Assembly: GCF_019097845.1 (NCBI RefSeq) | Contig: NZ_JAHRGM010000067.1 | Coordinates: 236,824 to 300,823, forward strand | Reading direction: 5' to 3' | Length of the DNA: 64,000 nucleotides | Source: Sphingobium sp. AS12 | GTDB lineage: Bacteria > Pseudomonadota > Alphaproteobacteria > Sphingomonadales > Sphingomonadaceae | Shown here: piece after piece, positions 1 to 8,937 of the stretch | How positions within the stretch are numbered: the first letter of the stretch is position 1 | How the letters are laid out: every line of letters begins with the position of its first letter | Translations under genes and position numbers: made by a program | Notes under the pieces: generated by a model | Databases searched by the model: none | Told to the model about the DNA's origin: nothing | Seen by the model: the letters and a program-made list of their open reading frames with translations, nothing else

Positions 1-84
1 CCCTTCTCCTATTGGCTGATTGCCCCGCTCCCGCAATGGCGCCAGAAAAAGGTCAAGGCACTGGTCGAGGCGTTGATGCAATAA
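1..84 (+). CDS. C-terminal end of an unidentified protein (possible LysR-type regulator)
   Basis: An open frame runs from base 1 through 27 codons to TAA at 82-84, so only the last residues of a plus-strand gene are in the window. The tail contains YWLIAP followed by a basic stretch and KALVEAL. This resembles the end of the effector-binding domain of some LysR-type regulators, but the piece is too short to be sure. The lipoprotein gene starts 22 bp downstream. Confidence 0.4.
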   Translation, partial: PFSYWLIAPLPQWRQKKVKALVEALMQ

Positions 85-106
85 TTTTTCAGTCTGAAGG
101 TAAGCC

Positions 107-643
107 ATGAGTAGAATGATCGGACTGACAGCGGGTGTCGTTCTGGCGTTGCTACTGACCGCCTGTTCAGGTGCTGACAAATCCAGCACAAATGAAGCTG
201 CGATCGTCAACATCAATAGAAATGTTGCGGCAAACCCAGGAAATCTAGCCGATGCACCTGTCATGGCAGCCGGCTCAGGTGCCGACGCGGCAGTCGCGCC
301 CCCGGATGCCAGCAAGCCGGTATCTGCAATCTACGGGGACTGTTATCTCAAGATAGATGGCAAGATCGTACTCGACCTTAAAAAGGACTGCCCGATAGTG
401 TCGTTGCATGACGGCAAGGGTAGCCTGATCCTCAATTCCGATGGCGAGCATGAGGTCGAGACATATTTTGTCTATCTTACGCCCAACGGCGATGGCACGG
501 CTGGTGCGTCATGGAATGAAGAGCCTGGCGCGCGACATGCTCACTCTTTCCTGTCTGAAAAGCTGAAGCGTGATGGTGCGTGTTGGTTCGACACCCGCAT
601 CCGCGTCTGCGCGACCAGCCGTCGACTACAATTGACCGGTTGA
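107..643 (+). CDS. Hypothetical lipoprotein
   Basis: A 178-residue protein with a lipoprotein signal peptide: basic start, hydrophobic run, and the lipobox LTAC with the lipidated cysteine near residue 20. The mature protein begins with a low-complexity Ser/Asn/Ala linker (to about residue 70), followed by a compact domain containing DCYLKIDGK and a tail with several cysteines and arginines. I do not recognise the domain. It should sit in the periplasm, anchored to a membrane. The antiporter gene converges on it from the other strand, with 15 bp between the two stop codons. Confidence 0.7.
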   Translation: MSRMIGLTAGVVLALLLTACSGADKSSTNEAAIVNINRNVAANPGNLADAPVMAAGSGADAAVAPPDASKPVSAIYGDCYLKIDGKIVLDLKKDCPIVSLHDGKGSLILNSDGEHEVETYFVYLTPNGDGTAGASWNEEPGARHAHSFLSEKLKRDGACWFDTRIRVCATSRRLQLTG

Positions 644-658
644 CTGCTCCTCCTGCAA

Positions 659-2443
659 TCACCCCACCTCATCCGGCCGCAACCTCCGCAATTTCGGCGC
701 AGTCGCCATCTGTGCCGCATCCTTGATGTCCACGCGCAAATCCTCGCGCATCTGGTGGATCGACGCGATCACCGGACCCATCGCCACGCCAAGATCGACC
801 AGCGCCGTCTCGGCCAGTTGCAGCGAACTCTCCAGCGTCTCCGGCACCGCGTCGCTTGCGCCTGCCTTGTAGAGCTGCGCCGCATGATCGGTATCGCGCG
901 CACGGGCGATGATCGGCAGGTCGGGCACCCAGCCACGCACCCGTCTGGTCAGCCGCACTGACAGCACCGGGTCATCCATCGTCAGAATGAGCGCACGGGC
1001 ATGGCCCAGCCGCAGCTTGTCTAGCATCTCCACCCGCGCCACGTCGCCAAACAGGATCGGGTAACCCGCCCGCCGCGCCTCGGCGACGACATCCGGGTCT
1101 GATTCGACGACGATGAAGCGCTGCTTGTGGGTCTTGAGCAGGTCGCACACCATCCGCCCGACCCGGCCAAAGCCGATCACGACCGCCGCCGCCTCGACAT
1201 GCTCCTCGCTGGCTTCGGGCAATTCCTCACCCAGCGCCATTTCCAGCCGACGAGCGACATCATGGCCAACCCGCGCCAGCAGCGGCGTGATGGTCAGGCC
1301 GATGGCGGTGACGATCTGCCAGAAGGCAGCGGTCGACGGCAGGATGAGTTGCGCCGCCGCCGCCGTCGACAGCACGATCAAGGTGGTCTCCGACGGGCTG
1401 GACATCAGCACGCCCACCTCCAGCGCCACGCCCTTGCGCGCCCCGGAAAAATAGAGCAGCGCTGCGGTCACCAGCGTCTTGGCCAGCACCACGCCCATCA
1501 CCGCCAGCAACAGGCTGGGCCAGTTGGCCAGGATGACGCGAATGTCCAGGCTCATACCGACCGTGATCAGGAACACGCCCAGCGCCAGCCCCTTGAACGG
1601 CGCAGTCATCACCTCGACCTCGCCATGATAGTCGGTCTCGGCGATCATCAGCCCCGCCAGCAGCGCGCCGACGATCGGGGACAGGCCCGCAATCGACGTC
1701 GCCAGGCTGGATACGATGACGACCAGCAGGCTGGCGGCCAGAAACACTTCCGGGCTTTTGGTCCGCGCCGCCTGGCTGAAAATATGGGGCAGGAATACGC
1801 GGCCCAGCACTAGCATGATGGCGATGGTGATGCCCCCGCGCATCAGCGTGTTCATCATCTCCCCCCACGCCCCGTCGGGGCTGGCCGCGACAGAAGGCGC
1901 CAGCGCACCCAGCATGAAGATGATCGGCACCAGCGCCAGATCCTCGAACAGCAGCATGGAAAAAGCCGCCTTGCCGACCGCGCTCTGCGTCCCGACCATC
2001 GGCAGCACCACAGCGGTCGAGGATAAAGCCAGCGCCAGCCCCAGCCCGACCGCGCCCGCCGTCGGCTGCCCCAGCACATACAGCCCCAGCGCGATCAGCG
2101 CTCCGCTGCCCAGCAACTCCGCCGCACCAACCCCGAACACCTGCGCGCGCATCGTCCAAAGTCGCCGGAAACTCAGTTCCAGCCCGATGGAAAACAGCAA
2201 TAAGATGACGCCCAGCTCGGCAAATGGTTCGATCGCCGCGCGGTTGGAAATGGTGACATGATAGAGCCAGGGATATTGCCCGACCAGCGAACCCAGCCCG
2301 GCTGGTCCCACCGCCAGCCCAACCAGGATGAACCCGATCACCGGACTGATCCGAAAGCGCGCAAAACCAGGAATAACCAGCCCCGCCGCGCCAAGGATGA
2401 CGAGGGAGTCGCTAAAACTATTGGGATCAATCGCACCGGCCAT
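659..2443 (-). CDS. CPA2-family cation:proton antiporter with TrkA-N domain (YbaL/Kef-like)
   Basis: Inner-membrane monovalent cation:proton antiporter of about 594 residues. The first ~385 residues form about twelve hydrophobic helices of the Na+/H+ exchanger fold. A cytosolic Rossmann domain follows, with the nucleotide-binding motif VIGFGRVGR and an acidic residue at the end of beta-2 (VVESD), typical of TrkA-N/RCK regulatory domains. This domain order is that of the KefB/KefC/YbaL group, which exchange K+ or Na+ for protons under nucleotide or thiol control. I chose the ATG at 2443 (MAGAIDPN); an in-frame start at 2521 would nearly touch the tRNA gene and add an unlikely N-terminus. No KefF/KefG-type ancillary gene is adjacent, so the transported ion is unknown. 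Confidence 0.88.
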   Translation of the reverse strand: MAGAIDPNSFSDSLVILGAAGLVIPGFARFRISPVIGFILVGLAVGPAGLGSLVGQYPWLYHVTISNRAAIEPFAELGVILLLFSIGLELSFRRLWTMRAQVFGVGAAELLGSGALIALGLYVLGQPTAGAVGLGLALALSSTAVVLPMVGTQSAVGKAAFSMLLFEDLALVPIIFMLGALAPSVAASPDGAWGEMMNTLMRGGITIAIMLVLGRVFLPHIFSQAARTKSPEVFLAASLLVVIVSSLATSIAGLSPIVGALLAGLMIAETDYHGEVEVMTAPFKGLALGVFLITVGMSLDIRVILANWPSLLLAVMGVVLAKTLVTAALLYFSGARKGVALEVGVLMSSPSETTLIVLSTAAAAQLILPSTAAFWQIVTAIGLTITPLLARVGHDVARRLEMALGEELPEASEEHVEAAAVVIGFGRVGRMVCDLLKTHKQRFIVVESDPDVVAEARRAGYPILFGDVARVEMLDKLRLGHARALILTMDDPVLSVRLTRRVRGWVPDLPIIARARDTDHAAQLYKAGASDAVPETLESSLQLAETALVDLGVAMGPVIASIHQMREDLRVDIKDAAQMATAPKLRRLRPDEVG

Positions 2444-2523
2444 ACCCGCATCATCGCGGCAAGCGGGCGGAATATCCAGCCTTTTGGTAGAAAAGCAGAA
2501 TTGCTGGTTTCTGCTTGTCATGC

Positions 2524-2609
2524 TGGTGCGGACGGCGGGACTTGAACCCGCAATTCCAGGGGAAGGCGGATTTTAAGTCCGCTGCGTCTACCGATTTCGC
2601 CACGTCCGC
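2524..2609 (-). tRNA. tRNA-Leu (anticodon UAA)
   Basis: An 86-nt minus-strand tRNA with encoded CCA (2524-2526). The acceptor arms GCGGACG and CGTCCGC pair, the anticodon loop reads CTTAAAA giving UAA, a long variable arm typical of tRNA-Leu is present, and the T-loop is TTCAAGT. It lies between ihfB and the antiporter. Confidence 0.95.
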
Positions 2610-2656
2610 GTGCCGCTTCCCTGACGGCTGGCGCGGATCAGGTCAAGCGGCTGTAA

Positions 2657-2947
2657 TCAGCTTTCGCTTTTGACGTTCAGCCGCTCGCGCATTTCCTTGC
2701 CCGGCTTGAAATAGGGGACGCGCTTGGCCGATACCGGCACCTGCTCCCCGGTACGCGGATTGCGCCCGGTGCGGGCGTCGCGCGCGCGGGTGGTGAATGC
2801 GCCAAAGCCGCGCAGTTCGACACGACCGCCCGATGCCAGCCGGTCGACAATCTCGCGAAAGAAAAGATCGACGATCTTCTCTACTTCCGCAAGGTTCAAC
2901 CCCGGATTTTCGTCGGCCAGTTTCTGGATCAATTCCGAACGGATCAT
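2657..2947 (-). CDS. ihfB: Integration host factor subunit beta
   Basis: A 96-residue DNA-bending protein of the HU/IHF family, predicted to pair with IHF-alpha in the nucleoid. It starts [16 protein letters not shown], has the family signature [20 protein letters not shown] with the intercalating-proline arm, and ends [11 protein letters not shown]. The ATG at 2947 is preceded by GGAG at good spacing; longer in-frame extensions are not typical of the family. It is the distal gene of the minus-strand aroA-cmk-rpsA-ihfB group, a common sphingomonad order. A strong terminator lies between rpsA and ihfB, so ihfB probably has its own promoter between 2948 and 3052. Confidence 0.95.
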   Translation of the reverse strand: MIRSELIQKLADENPGLNLAEVEKIVDLFFREIVDRLASGGRVELRGFGAFTTRARDARTGRNPRTGEQVPVSAKRVPYFKPGKEMRERLNVKSES

Positions 2948-3052
2948 TGGTTCTCCAGCGCCCCTCTGCTGTGCCCCTGTCTTGCATAGAGATTCGGCAA
3001 GGCGTTGACAATGATGGAACAAGAAGTTCGTTTCGTTTCCAGAAACATATGC

Positions 3053-3089
3053 AAAAGCCCGCCGGAACCTGGGTTCCGGCGGGCTTTTT
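3053..3089 (-). terminator. Intrinsic terminator of rpsA
   Basis: A perfect 17-bp stem (arms 3053-3069 and 3072-3088) with a GC-rich centre and A/T ends (AAAAGCCCGCC on the left arm). It lies 24 bp past the rpsA stop and gives a T-run on the minus-strand transcript. The A-rich left flank means it could also act on plus-strand transcripts. Confidence 0.85.
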
Positions 3090-3112
3090 GTTCGCTGCAA
3101 GGCGGAAAGGGC

Positions 3113-4825
3113 TTAGCCTTCGGTCTTGGCTTTGAGCGCTTCGCCCAGAATGTCGCCCAGCGACGCGCCGCTGTCGGACGAGCCATACTGCGCCACAGCC
3201 TGCTTCTCTTCGGCGATCTGCATCGCCTTGATCGAGAAGGTCGGCTTCTTCGCACGGTCGAAACCAGTGATCATCGCGTCGAACTTCTGGCCGATCTGGA
3301 AGCGTTCCGAACGCTGCTCGTCACGGTCACGGCCCAGGTCGCTGCGCTTGATGAAGCCGGTGGCGCCATCTTCGCCAGCCTGGACTTCCAGGCCGCCGTC
3401 GCGGACTTCCAGAACGGTCACTGTGACGATCGCGTTCTTGTTGAGGCCAGCAGCAGCCGCAGTGGTGCCGCCCGCAGCCGGGCCGCCACGCTCAAGCTGC
3501 TTCATGCCAAGGCTGATGCGCTCCTTCTCGACGTCAATGTCCAGAACGACCGCCTGCACGGCCTCACCCTTGCGATGCAGCGCCAGCGCGTCCTCGCCCG
3601 AAATGCCCCATGCGATGTCGGACATGTGGACCATGCCGTCGACGTCGCCGTCCAGGCCGATGAACAGGCCGAACTCGGTCGCATTTTTGACTTCGCCCTC
3701 GACGGTCGAACCGATCGGGTGACGCTCGGCAAAGCTGTCCCAGGGGTTCGACTGTGCCTGCTTGAGGCCCAGCGAGATGCGGCGCTTTTCGGGATCGACT
3801 TCCAGAACCAGAACTTCGACTTCCTGGCTGGTCGAAACGATCTTGCCGGGGTGGACGTTCTTCTTGGTCCAGGACATTTCCGAAACGTGAACCAGACCTT
3901 CGATGCCCGCTTCCAACTCGACGAACGCACCATATTCGGTGATGTTCGTGACGCGGCCCGACAGCTTGGCGCCGATCGGATACTTGGCGCTTGCGCCTTC
4001 CCAAGGATCGCTCTCAAGCTGCTTCATGCCGAGCGAGATGCGCTGCGTGTCGCGGTTGATGCGGATGATCTGCACGCGGACGGTATCGCCGATGTTGATC
4101 ATTTCGTTGGGGTGGTTGATGCGCTTGTACGACAGGTCGGTGACGTGCAGCAGGCCATCGATGCCGCCCAGATCAACGAACGCACCATAGTCGGTGATGT
4201 TCTTGACGACGCCTTCGATGATCTGACCTTCGGCCAGCGTCTGGATGAGGCCGCTGCGCTGTTCGGCGCGGGTTTCTTCCAGAATGGCGCGACGCGACAC
4301 GACGATGTTGCCGCGGCGGCGATCCATCTTCAGGATCTGGAAGGGCTGCGGAATGTCCATCAGCGGGGTGACGTCGCGCACGGGGCGGATATCCACCTGC
4401 GAACCGGGCAGGAAGGCCACGGCGCCGTCCAGGTCGACGGTGAAGCCGCCCTTGACGCGACCAAAGATGACGCCTTCGACGCGCGCGCTCTCGGTGAACT
4501 CGGCTTCCAGCTTGTCCCAGGCGGCTTCGCGGCGGGCGCGGTCACGCGACAGCATCGCTTCGCCATGGGCGTTTTCGACGCGATCGACATAGACTTCGAC
4601 TTCGTCGCCAACCTTGATGTCGGCCTTCTGGCCCGGCATCGCGAATTCGCGCAGCGGCACGCGGCCTTCGGACTTCAGACCCACGTCGATGACGGCCAGG
4701 TCGTTTTCGATGGCGGTAACGGTGCCCTTGACGACGCGGCCTTCAAAGCCGCCGTCCTCGCCACCGAGGGAATCATTGAGAAGCGCGGCGAAATCGTCGC
4801 GCGTGGGGAATGCCGTAGAGGCCAT
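3113..4825 (-). CDS. rpsA: 30S ribosomal protein S1
   Basis: A 570-residue ribosomal protein that helps mRNA bind the small subunit. Six S1/OB repeats are visible in order, for example VVKGTVTAIENDLAVIDVG, IIEGVVKNITDYGAFVDLG and TVEGEVKNATEFGLFIGL. The length is slightly above the E. coli protein. The ATG at 4825 (MASTAFPTRDDF) is preceded by AAGGA 8 bases upstream; the in-frame start at 4846 adds residues with no better ribosome-binding site. It lies downstream of cmk, as in many bacteria. The long open frame on the opposite strand across this gene is a GC-driven shadow. Confidence 0.97.
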   Translation of the reverse strand: MASTAFPTRDDFAALLNDSLGGEDGGFEGRVVKGTVTAIENDLAVIDVGLKSEGRVPLREFAMPGQKADIKVGDEVEVYVDRVENAHGEAMLSRDRARREAAWDKLEAEFTESARVEGVIFGRVKGGFTVDLDGAVAFLPGSQVDIRPVRDVTPLMDIPQPFQILKMDRRRGNIVVSRRAILEETRAEQRSGLIQTLAEGQIIEGVVKNITDYGAFVDLGGIDGLLHVTDLSYKRINHPNEMINIGDTVRVQIIRINRDTQRISLGMKQLESDPWEGASAKYPIGAKLSGRVTNITEYGAFVELEAGIEGLVHVSEMSWTKKNVHPGKIVSTSQEVEVLVLEVDPEKRRISLGLKQAQSNPWDSFAERHPIGSTVEGEVKNATEFGLFIGLDGDVDGMVHMSDIAWGISGEDALALHRKGEAVQAVVLDIDVEKERISLGMKQLERGGPAAGGTTAAAAGLNKNAIVTVTVLEVRDGGLEVQAGEDGATGFIKRSDLGRDRDEQRSERFQIGQKFDAMITGFDRAKKPTFSIKAMQIAEEKQAVAQYGSSDSGASLGDILGEALKAKTEG

Positions 4826-4963
4826 GGTCAGTCCTTCATACATCATTGCTGGCCAACCGGTTGTATCCGATGGTCTTTGGCCAAAACACGCGCAGGACCG
4901 AATATCCTGAACGTATCCAACCGGTTAAGGGCTTGGGAACGCGCGGCCGTGAAAAGCGAAAAG

Positions 4964-4986
4964 GGCGCGTGGTAAAACCGCGCGCC
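4964..4986 (-). terminator. Probable terminator between cmk and rpsA
   Basis: A 9-bp GC-rich stem with one mismatch (GGCGCGTGG at 4964-4972 against CCGCGCGCC at 4978-4986) and a 5-base loop lies just past the cmk stop. On the minus strand the hairpin is followed by CCCTTTTC, a short T-run. It could attenuate read-through into rpsA. Confidence 0.55.
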
Positions 4987-4994
4987 TTGACGGG

Positions 4995-5630
4995 TCAGCC
5001 CTTTGAGCGACCTTCAAGCTGGGCGTCCACAAGCGCAATTGCCCGCTGGACGGCCGCGTCTATAGTCAAATCGCTCGTATCTAGCAAGTCCGCACCATCG
5101 GCGATTTTCAGCGGCGCATGGTCGCGGCTCATGTCGCGCGTATCGCGCGCCTGAATGTCGGCGATCAGGCTGTCCATATCAGGCTGGCCGCCCTGCGCCA
5201 CGCCATCCTTGTACCGGCGTTCGGCCCGCACATGAACGCTGGCGGTGACGAAGATCTTGGCGTCTGCGTCCGGCGCAATCACCGTGCCGATGTCGCGCCC
5301 GTCCAGTATTGCGCCGCCCGGCTGGGTCGCAAACTCCCGCTGCCGGGCGATCAGTGCATCGCGCACCGCCTGATGCACCGACACGCGGGAGGCGAGGCTG
5401 CCCACCGCTTCGCTGCGCAACGCCGGATCGGCCAATATCTCGTCGCCAAAATCGCACGCGGCCAGTGCATCGGCCTTGATGTCCGGATCACCGCCGCGTT
5501 TCAGCACCGACAGGCCGACCGCGCGATAAAGCAGCCCGGTATCAAGACAGGGCAGGCCATAATGGCGCGCCAGCGCCTTGGCGATCGTGCCCTTGCCCGA
5601 CGCAGCGGGACCATCGACAGCTATGATCAT
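4995..5630 (-). CDS. cmk: Cytidylate kinase
   Basis: A 211-residue cytosolic kinase that phosphorylates CMP and dCMP. The P-loop GPAASGKGT lies at residues 7-15, followed by CLDTGLLYRAVG, which includes the CMP-binding segment. Later motifs are ILDGRDIGTVIAPDA and a lid with RAERRYKDG. The length is that of the bacterial family. Its ATG overlaps the stop of the upstream membrane-protein gene by 4 bp, suggesting translational coupling. It belongs to the minus-strand aroA-cmk-rpsA group. Confidence 0.95.
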   Translation of the reverse strand: MIIAVDGPAASGKGTIAKALARHYGLPCLDTGLLYRAVGLSVLKRGGDPDIKADALAACDFGDEILADPALRSEAVGSLASRVSVHQAVRDALIARQREFATQPGGAILDGRDIGTVIAPDADAKIFVTASVHVRAERRYKDGVAQGGQPDMDSLIADIQARDTRDMSRDHAPLKIADGADLLDTSDLTIDAAVQRAIALVDAQLEGRSKG

Positions 5631-5890
5631 CGCGTCTTGCCTTTGCGTATCGTGTTGGCGAGGCCGATCACCGCGATCACTGCCCAGATGATCTCCAGCG
5701 CCATCGACGCCAGATTGAAATGAATGGTGAGCGACGCGATCAGCAGCAGCGACCCGACCAGATTGAGCAGGTTGAACCAGAGGAAGTTCAGTTCCTTCGC
5801 GATATTACTGTAAGCATAAGCGACCACCATCAGCCCGCTGCCCAGCAATCCGACGATATTAGCCCAGTCCATAGTTGGAATTTCGATCAT
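5627..5890 (-). CDS. Small CBU_0592-like membrane protein
   Basis: An approximately 87-residue integral membrane protein with three hydrophobic helices (near residues 7-25, 33-51 and 58-77 from MIEIPTMDWANIVG) and a short basic tail (RKGKTR). Length and pattern fit the small CBU_0592-like family of unknown function. Two ATGs occur at 5893 and 5890; an AGG lies 5 bases upstream of the second. The longer in-frame reading would run through the repeat upstream and is not believable. The stop overlaps the cmk start by 4 bp. Confidence 0.75.
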   Translation of the reverse strand: MIEIPTMDWANIVGLLGSGLMVVAYAYSNIAKELNFLWFNLLNLVGSLLLIASLTIHFNLASMALEIIWAVIAVIGLANTIRKGKTR

Positions 5891-5910
5891 CATGGCCTGT
5901 CTAACTATCT

Positions 5911-5999
5911 CCGTTCGTCCTGAGCTTGTCGAAGGACCGTAATTTCTGCGCAACTCTGTAAAAGAAGTGCGGGGCTTCGACAGGCTCAGCCCGAACGGG
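5911..5999. repeat. Inverted pair of sphingomonad-type intergenic repeats
   Basis: Left arm 5911-5939 (core CTGAGCTTGTCGAAGGAC) and right arm 5971-5999 (core CTTCGACAGGCTCAGCCC) are near-complementary and separated by 31 bp, so the RNA could form a large hairpin. They resemble short repeats I know to be scattered through sphingomonad genomes. The right arm includes the aroA stop codon, and the left arm sits about 20 bp upstream of the small membrane-protein start. Confidence 0.75.
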
Positions 6000-7341
6000 G
6001 GTGGGGAATAGCACCCAAGGCCGTTAGCAATGCGATGAAGGTCGGAAAACTGGTCGCCACCGGCGCCATATCGTCGATCGTCACCCCATCGCGCGACACC
6101 AGCCCCGCCACCGCAAAGCTCATCGCGATCCGATGGTCCAGCTTGGTCGCGATCGACCCGCCGCCGGCCAGCAATGCGCCGCCGCTACCCTCGATGATGA
6201 TGCCATCCTCCAGTTCTTCGACGCTGACGCCGATCGCGCGCAGCCCCGCCGCCATGGTTGCGATCCGGTCCGATTCCTTGACTCGCAATTCCTCCAGCCC
6301 GCGAAACACGCTGCGCCCCTGCGCCAGCGCGGCGGCGATGAAGGCGACCGGATATTCGTCGATCATGCTGGGCGCGCGCGCCGGGTCCGGTTCGACGCCG
6401 TTCAGCGCCGATGCGGTGACGACCAGATCGCCGACCGGCTCGCCGCCCACCTCACGCGGGTTGATCACCTCAATGGAGCCGCCCATCTCTCGCAGCAGGT
6501 CGATCAACCCCGCCCGCGTCGCATTCAGCCCGACATTGGCGATCGTCACCCGCGACCCCGGCACCAGCAGTGCCGCGACCATCGGGAATGCCGCCGAGGA
6601 CGGGTCGCCCGGCACGACGATCTGCTGCGGCTTCAGTTCCGCTTCCCCCACCAGCGTGATGATCCGCGTCCCGTCCGCCTCAACCTCGACATTCAGATCT
6701 GCGCCGAATCCACGCAGCATCCGCTCGCTATGGTCGCGGGTCGGGATCGGCTCGACCACGCGGGTGATGCCGGGCGTATTGAGGCCCGCCAGCAATATCG
6801 CCGACTTTACCTGCGCCGACGCCACCGGCAGCCGATAGTCGAGCGGCACCGCGGGGCAGGCACCGCGCATCGTCAGCGGCAGCCGATCGCCCGGACTGGT
6901 CGTGAAGCTCGCCCCCATCCGCGCCAGCGGCTCGGTCACCCTTGCCATCGGTCGCTTGCTCAAGGAGGCGTCGCCAATGAAAGTTGCGGTCAGGTCATGA
7001 CTCGCCAGCAATCCCATCAAAAGCCGCGTCGACGTGCCGCTATTGCCCATGTCCAGCGCCTGCTCCGGCTGGAGCAGTCCGCCCACACCCACGCCATGGA
7101 TATGCCAGATGCCGTCCGCGTCGCGCTCTATGTCAGCACCCATGGCGCGCATCGCTGCCGCCGTGGCCAGGACATCCTCACCCTCCAGCAGCCCTTCGAC
7201 CCGGCTTTCCCCTACCGCCAGCGCCGACAGCATCAGCGACCGGTGGGAAATGCTCTTGTCGCCCGGCACGGTCACGCTGCCCGACAGGGCAGGGGCGGCG
7301 GTGAAGGTCATGGGGGTCGGTGATAGGGAAGAGGCAGTCAC
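5986..7341 (-). CDS. aroA: 3-phosphoshikimate 1-carboxyvinyltransferase (EPSP synthase)
   Basis: A 451-residue shikimate-pathway enzyme joining shikimate-3-phosphate and PEP. Motifs include VTVPGDKSISHRSLM near residue 24, the glycine-rich MGNSGTSTRLLMGLL near residue 100, and LRVKESDRIATMAAGL near residue 355. I kept the GTG at 7341 because a GGAA lies upstream; an ATG at 7311 is the alternative, without a better site. The last three codons and the TGA lie inside a dispersed repeat, so the C-terminus was probably reset by the repeat. It is the first gene of the minus-strand aroA-cmk-rpsA group. Confidence 0.95.
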   Translation of the reverse strand: MTASSLSPTPMTFTAAPALSGSVTVPGDKSISHRSLMLSALAVGESRVEGLLEGEDVLATAAAMRAMGADIERDADGIWHIHGVGVGGLLQPEQALDMGNSGTSTRLLMGLLASHDLTATFIGDASLSKRPMARVTEPLARMGASFTTSPGDRLPLTMRGACPAVPLDYRLPVASAQVKSAILLAGLNTPGITRVVEPIPTRDHSERMLRGFGADLNVEVEADGTRIITLVGEAELKPQQIVVPGDPSSAAFPMVAALLVPGSRVTIANVGLNATRAGLIDLLREMGGSIEVINPREVGGEPVGDLVVTASALNGVEPDPARAPSMIDEYPVAFIAAALAQGRSVFRGLEELRVKESDRIATMAAGLRAIGVSVEELEDGIIIEGSGGALLAGGGSIATKLDHRIAMSFAVAGLVSRDGVTIDDMAPVATSFPTFIALLTALGAIPHPRSG

Positions 7342-7492
7342 TAAAGCGTTCCGATCATGTCGGGGGCGAAAAAATGCGCCCGGCTTTTGACAGCGCCGTC
7401 CCGCTATGGCAAGGCGCGCGACGTTTCGCGGGCAACTTCACCGTTGCGCCGCGTAGTTGTTATTTGAGCATCAAAAAAGGATTAGGCCGGAC

Positions 7493-7828
7493 ATGGTGAA
7501 GGCTGAATGGGGCACGAAGCGGACCTGCCCGAAATGCGCCACGCGCTTCTATGACCTGGGCAATGACAACCCGGTTGTCTGCATCAACTGCAACGCCGCC
7601 TGGGAACCGGAACCGGTGCTCAAGTCGAAGCAGCCGCTCCCCTACGAGGAAGCGCCCAAGAAGGTGATCGAGACCGCAGACGGCGAGCTGGAAACGGCTG
7701 ACGACGATCTGGACCTCGACATCGACGTCGATGATGACGGCGATTCGCCGGACAATGACGTCGATCTGGGTGGTGATGACGACCTGGGTGTCGATGCCGC
7801 CAGCGACGACGACGCGGACGACAATTAA
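7493..7828 (+). CDS. TIGR02300-type protein (FYDLN acid domain)
   Basis: An approximately 111-residue cytosolic protein with an N-terminal zinc-ribbon-like unit (CPKCATRFYDL then CINC) and a highly acidic tail rich in Asp. This matches the FYDLN acid domain family, conserved in Alphaproteobacteria, of unknown function. I chose the ATG at 7493 (MVKAEWGTKRTCPKC), which fits the family start. It is divergent from aroA, its usual neighbour in related genomes as far as I recall. The tail is nearly a run of Asp with Gly, Val and Ala. Confidence 0.88.
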   Translation: MVKAEWGTKRTCPKCATRFYDLGNDNPVVCINCNAAWEPEPVLKSKQPLPYEEAPKKVIETADGELETADDDLDLDIDVDDDGDSPDNDVDLGGDDDLGVDAASDDDADDN

Positions 7829-7917
7829 GTCATTTTGTTCTTGCCAAGGATGGCGCTGCGACCTAATGGCAGCGCCTCCGAAGCGCCGGACCCAAACGGC
7901 GCTTTAGCGATGGAAAT

Positions 7918-7993
7918 GGGGCCTTAGCTCAGCTGGGAGAGCGCCTGCATGGCATGCAGGAGGTCAGCGGTTCGATCCCGCTAGGCTCCACCA
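7918..7993 (+). tRNA. tRNA-Ala (anticodon GGC), copy 1
   Basis: A 76-nt tRNA with encoded CCA. The acceptor GGGGCCT pairs with AGGCTCC (one G-T wobble), the anticodon stem CCTGC/GCAGG holds loop ATGGCAT giving GGC, and the T-loop is TTCGATC. An identical copy lies 114 bp downstream. Confidence 0.96.
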
Positions 7994-8107
7994 TTTTTTC
8001 GGAATCAGAAAATGTCCGGGGGACATTTTCCCGAAAAAATCCCTGAGCGAATGCGAAGGGTCCAAGCATATACCAACGGGTTCCGCAGCCTCGCTGCCGC
8101 ACCGGAT

Positions 8108-8183
8108 GGGGCCTTAGCTCAGCTGGGAGAGCGCCTGCATGGCATGCAGGAGGTCAGCGGTTCGATCCCGCTAGGCTCCACCA
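8108..8183 (+). tRNA. tRNA-Ala (anticodon GGC), copy 2
   Basis: This gene is identical in sequence to the copy at 7918-7993, including CCA. The 114-bp spacer does not extend the duplication beyond a few bases on either side. A tandem pair suggests local duplication kept identical by conversion or recent origin. Confidence 0.96.
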
Positions 8184-8267
8184 AATTCTTGCGCAATTTT
8201 CTGCACAATCCTACATATCTGCCGGATGCCGCGCTGCGATCAGCGTCGTGTCATCAGGGGTGCATCT

Positions 8268-8732
8268 ATGCGGGACGATTTGGCTGCGTCAGTCGCAGCA
8301 CAGGGCGATGACGACCGGATTCGGGCGATACTGGAAAAAGTCTGTCAGACCACCGGCATGGGTTTCGCTGCCGTCGCCAGAGTAACCGAGGATCGCTGGA
8401 TCGCCTGCCAGGTCATCGACCGGATCGAATTCGGCCTTGATCCCGGTGGGGAACTGGAAATCAAAAAGACCCTGTGCGACGATATCCGCCGCTGCGGCGA
8501 GGGCATTTATATCGATCATGTCGCCATCGACCAGGACTGGCGCACCCATCATGTCCCCATCTTCTATGGCTTTCAAAGCTATGCATCGCTGCCGGTCATC
8601 CTGTTAGACGGCAGCTTCTACGGCACGCTCTGCGCCATCGACCCGCGACCCCGCTCCGTCAGCGGTCCCGCGGTAGTGGCGGCGATGCAGGATTATGCCG
8701 GCATGATCGGAGAGATATTGTCCGCCAAATGA
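8268..8732 (+). CDS. GAF-domain sensory protein
   Basis: A 154-residue protein consisting almost entirely of one GAF domain (about residues 15-150): MGFAAVARVTEDRWIACQV, a central CDDIRRCGEGIYIDHVA, then SYASLPVILLDGSFYGTLCAIDP. There is no histidine kinase, cyclase or HTH part, so any signal must pass to a partner. Start chosen at the ATG at 8268 with AGGGG seven bases upstream. Ligand unknown. It begins 84 bp after the second tRNA-Ala. Confidence 0.8.
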   Translation: MRDDLAASVAAQGDDDRIRAILEKVCQTTGMGFAAVARVTEDRWIACQVIDRIEFGLDPGGELEIKKTLCDDIRRCGEGIYIDHVAIDQDWRTHHVPIFYGFQSYASLPVILLDGSFYGTLCAIDPRPRSVSGPAVVAAMQDYAGMIGEILSAK

Positions 8733-8937
8733 GGTTTTCGGAACGGGATGGGGCCGAAAACGGTCCATCACCTGTTTGGGCACGACCTCATACCAAAGGT
8801 CGATTTGATCTGCGTCACAATGTCGGCGCGCGGACCGGCCTAATCGTGCCCCTGTCATCGGCAATCGGATCGGGATTGATATTCAGCCCGCGTCCGGCTC
8901 CAGCGCTTATGCGCCGATGACCAGAGGAGATTGGCCC

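Noticed and set aside
3005..4975. 656-codon plus-strand open frame across rpsA
   Set aside because: It lies fully antisense to rpsA, follows its codon-position GC pattern and has no family motifs; a shadow frame.
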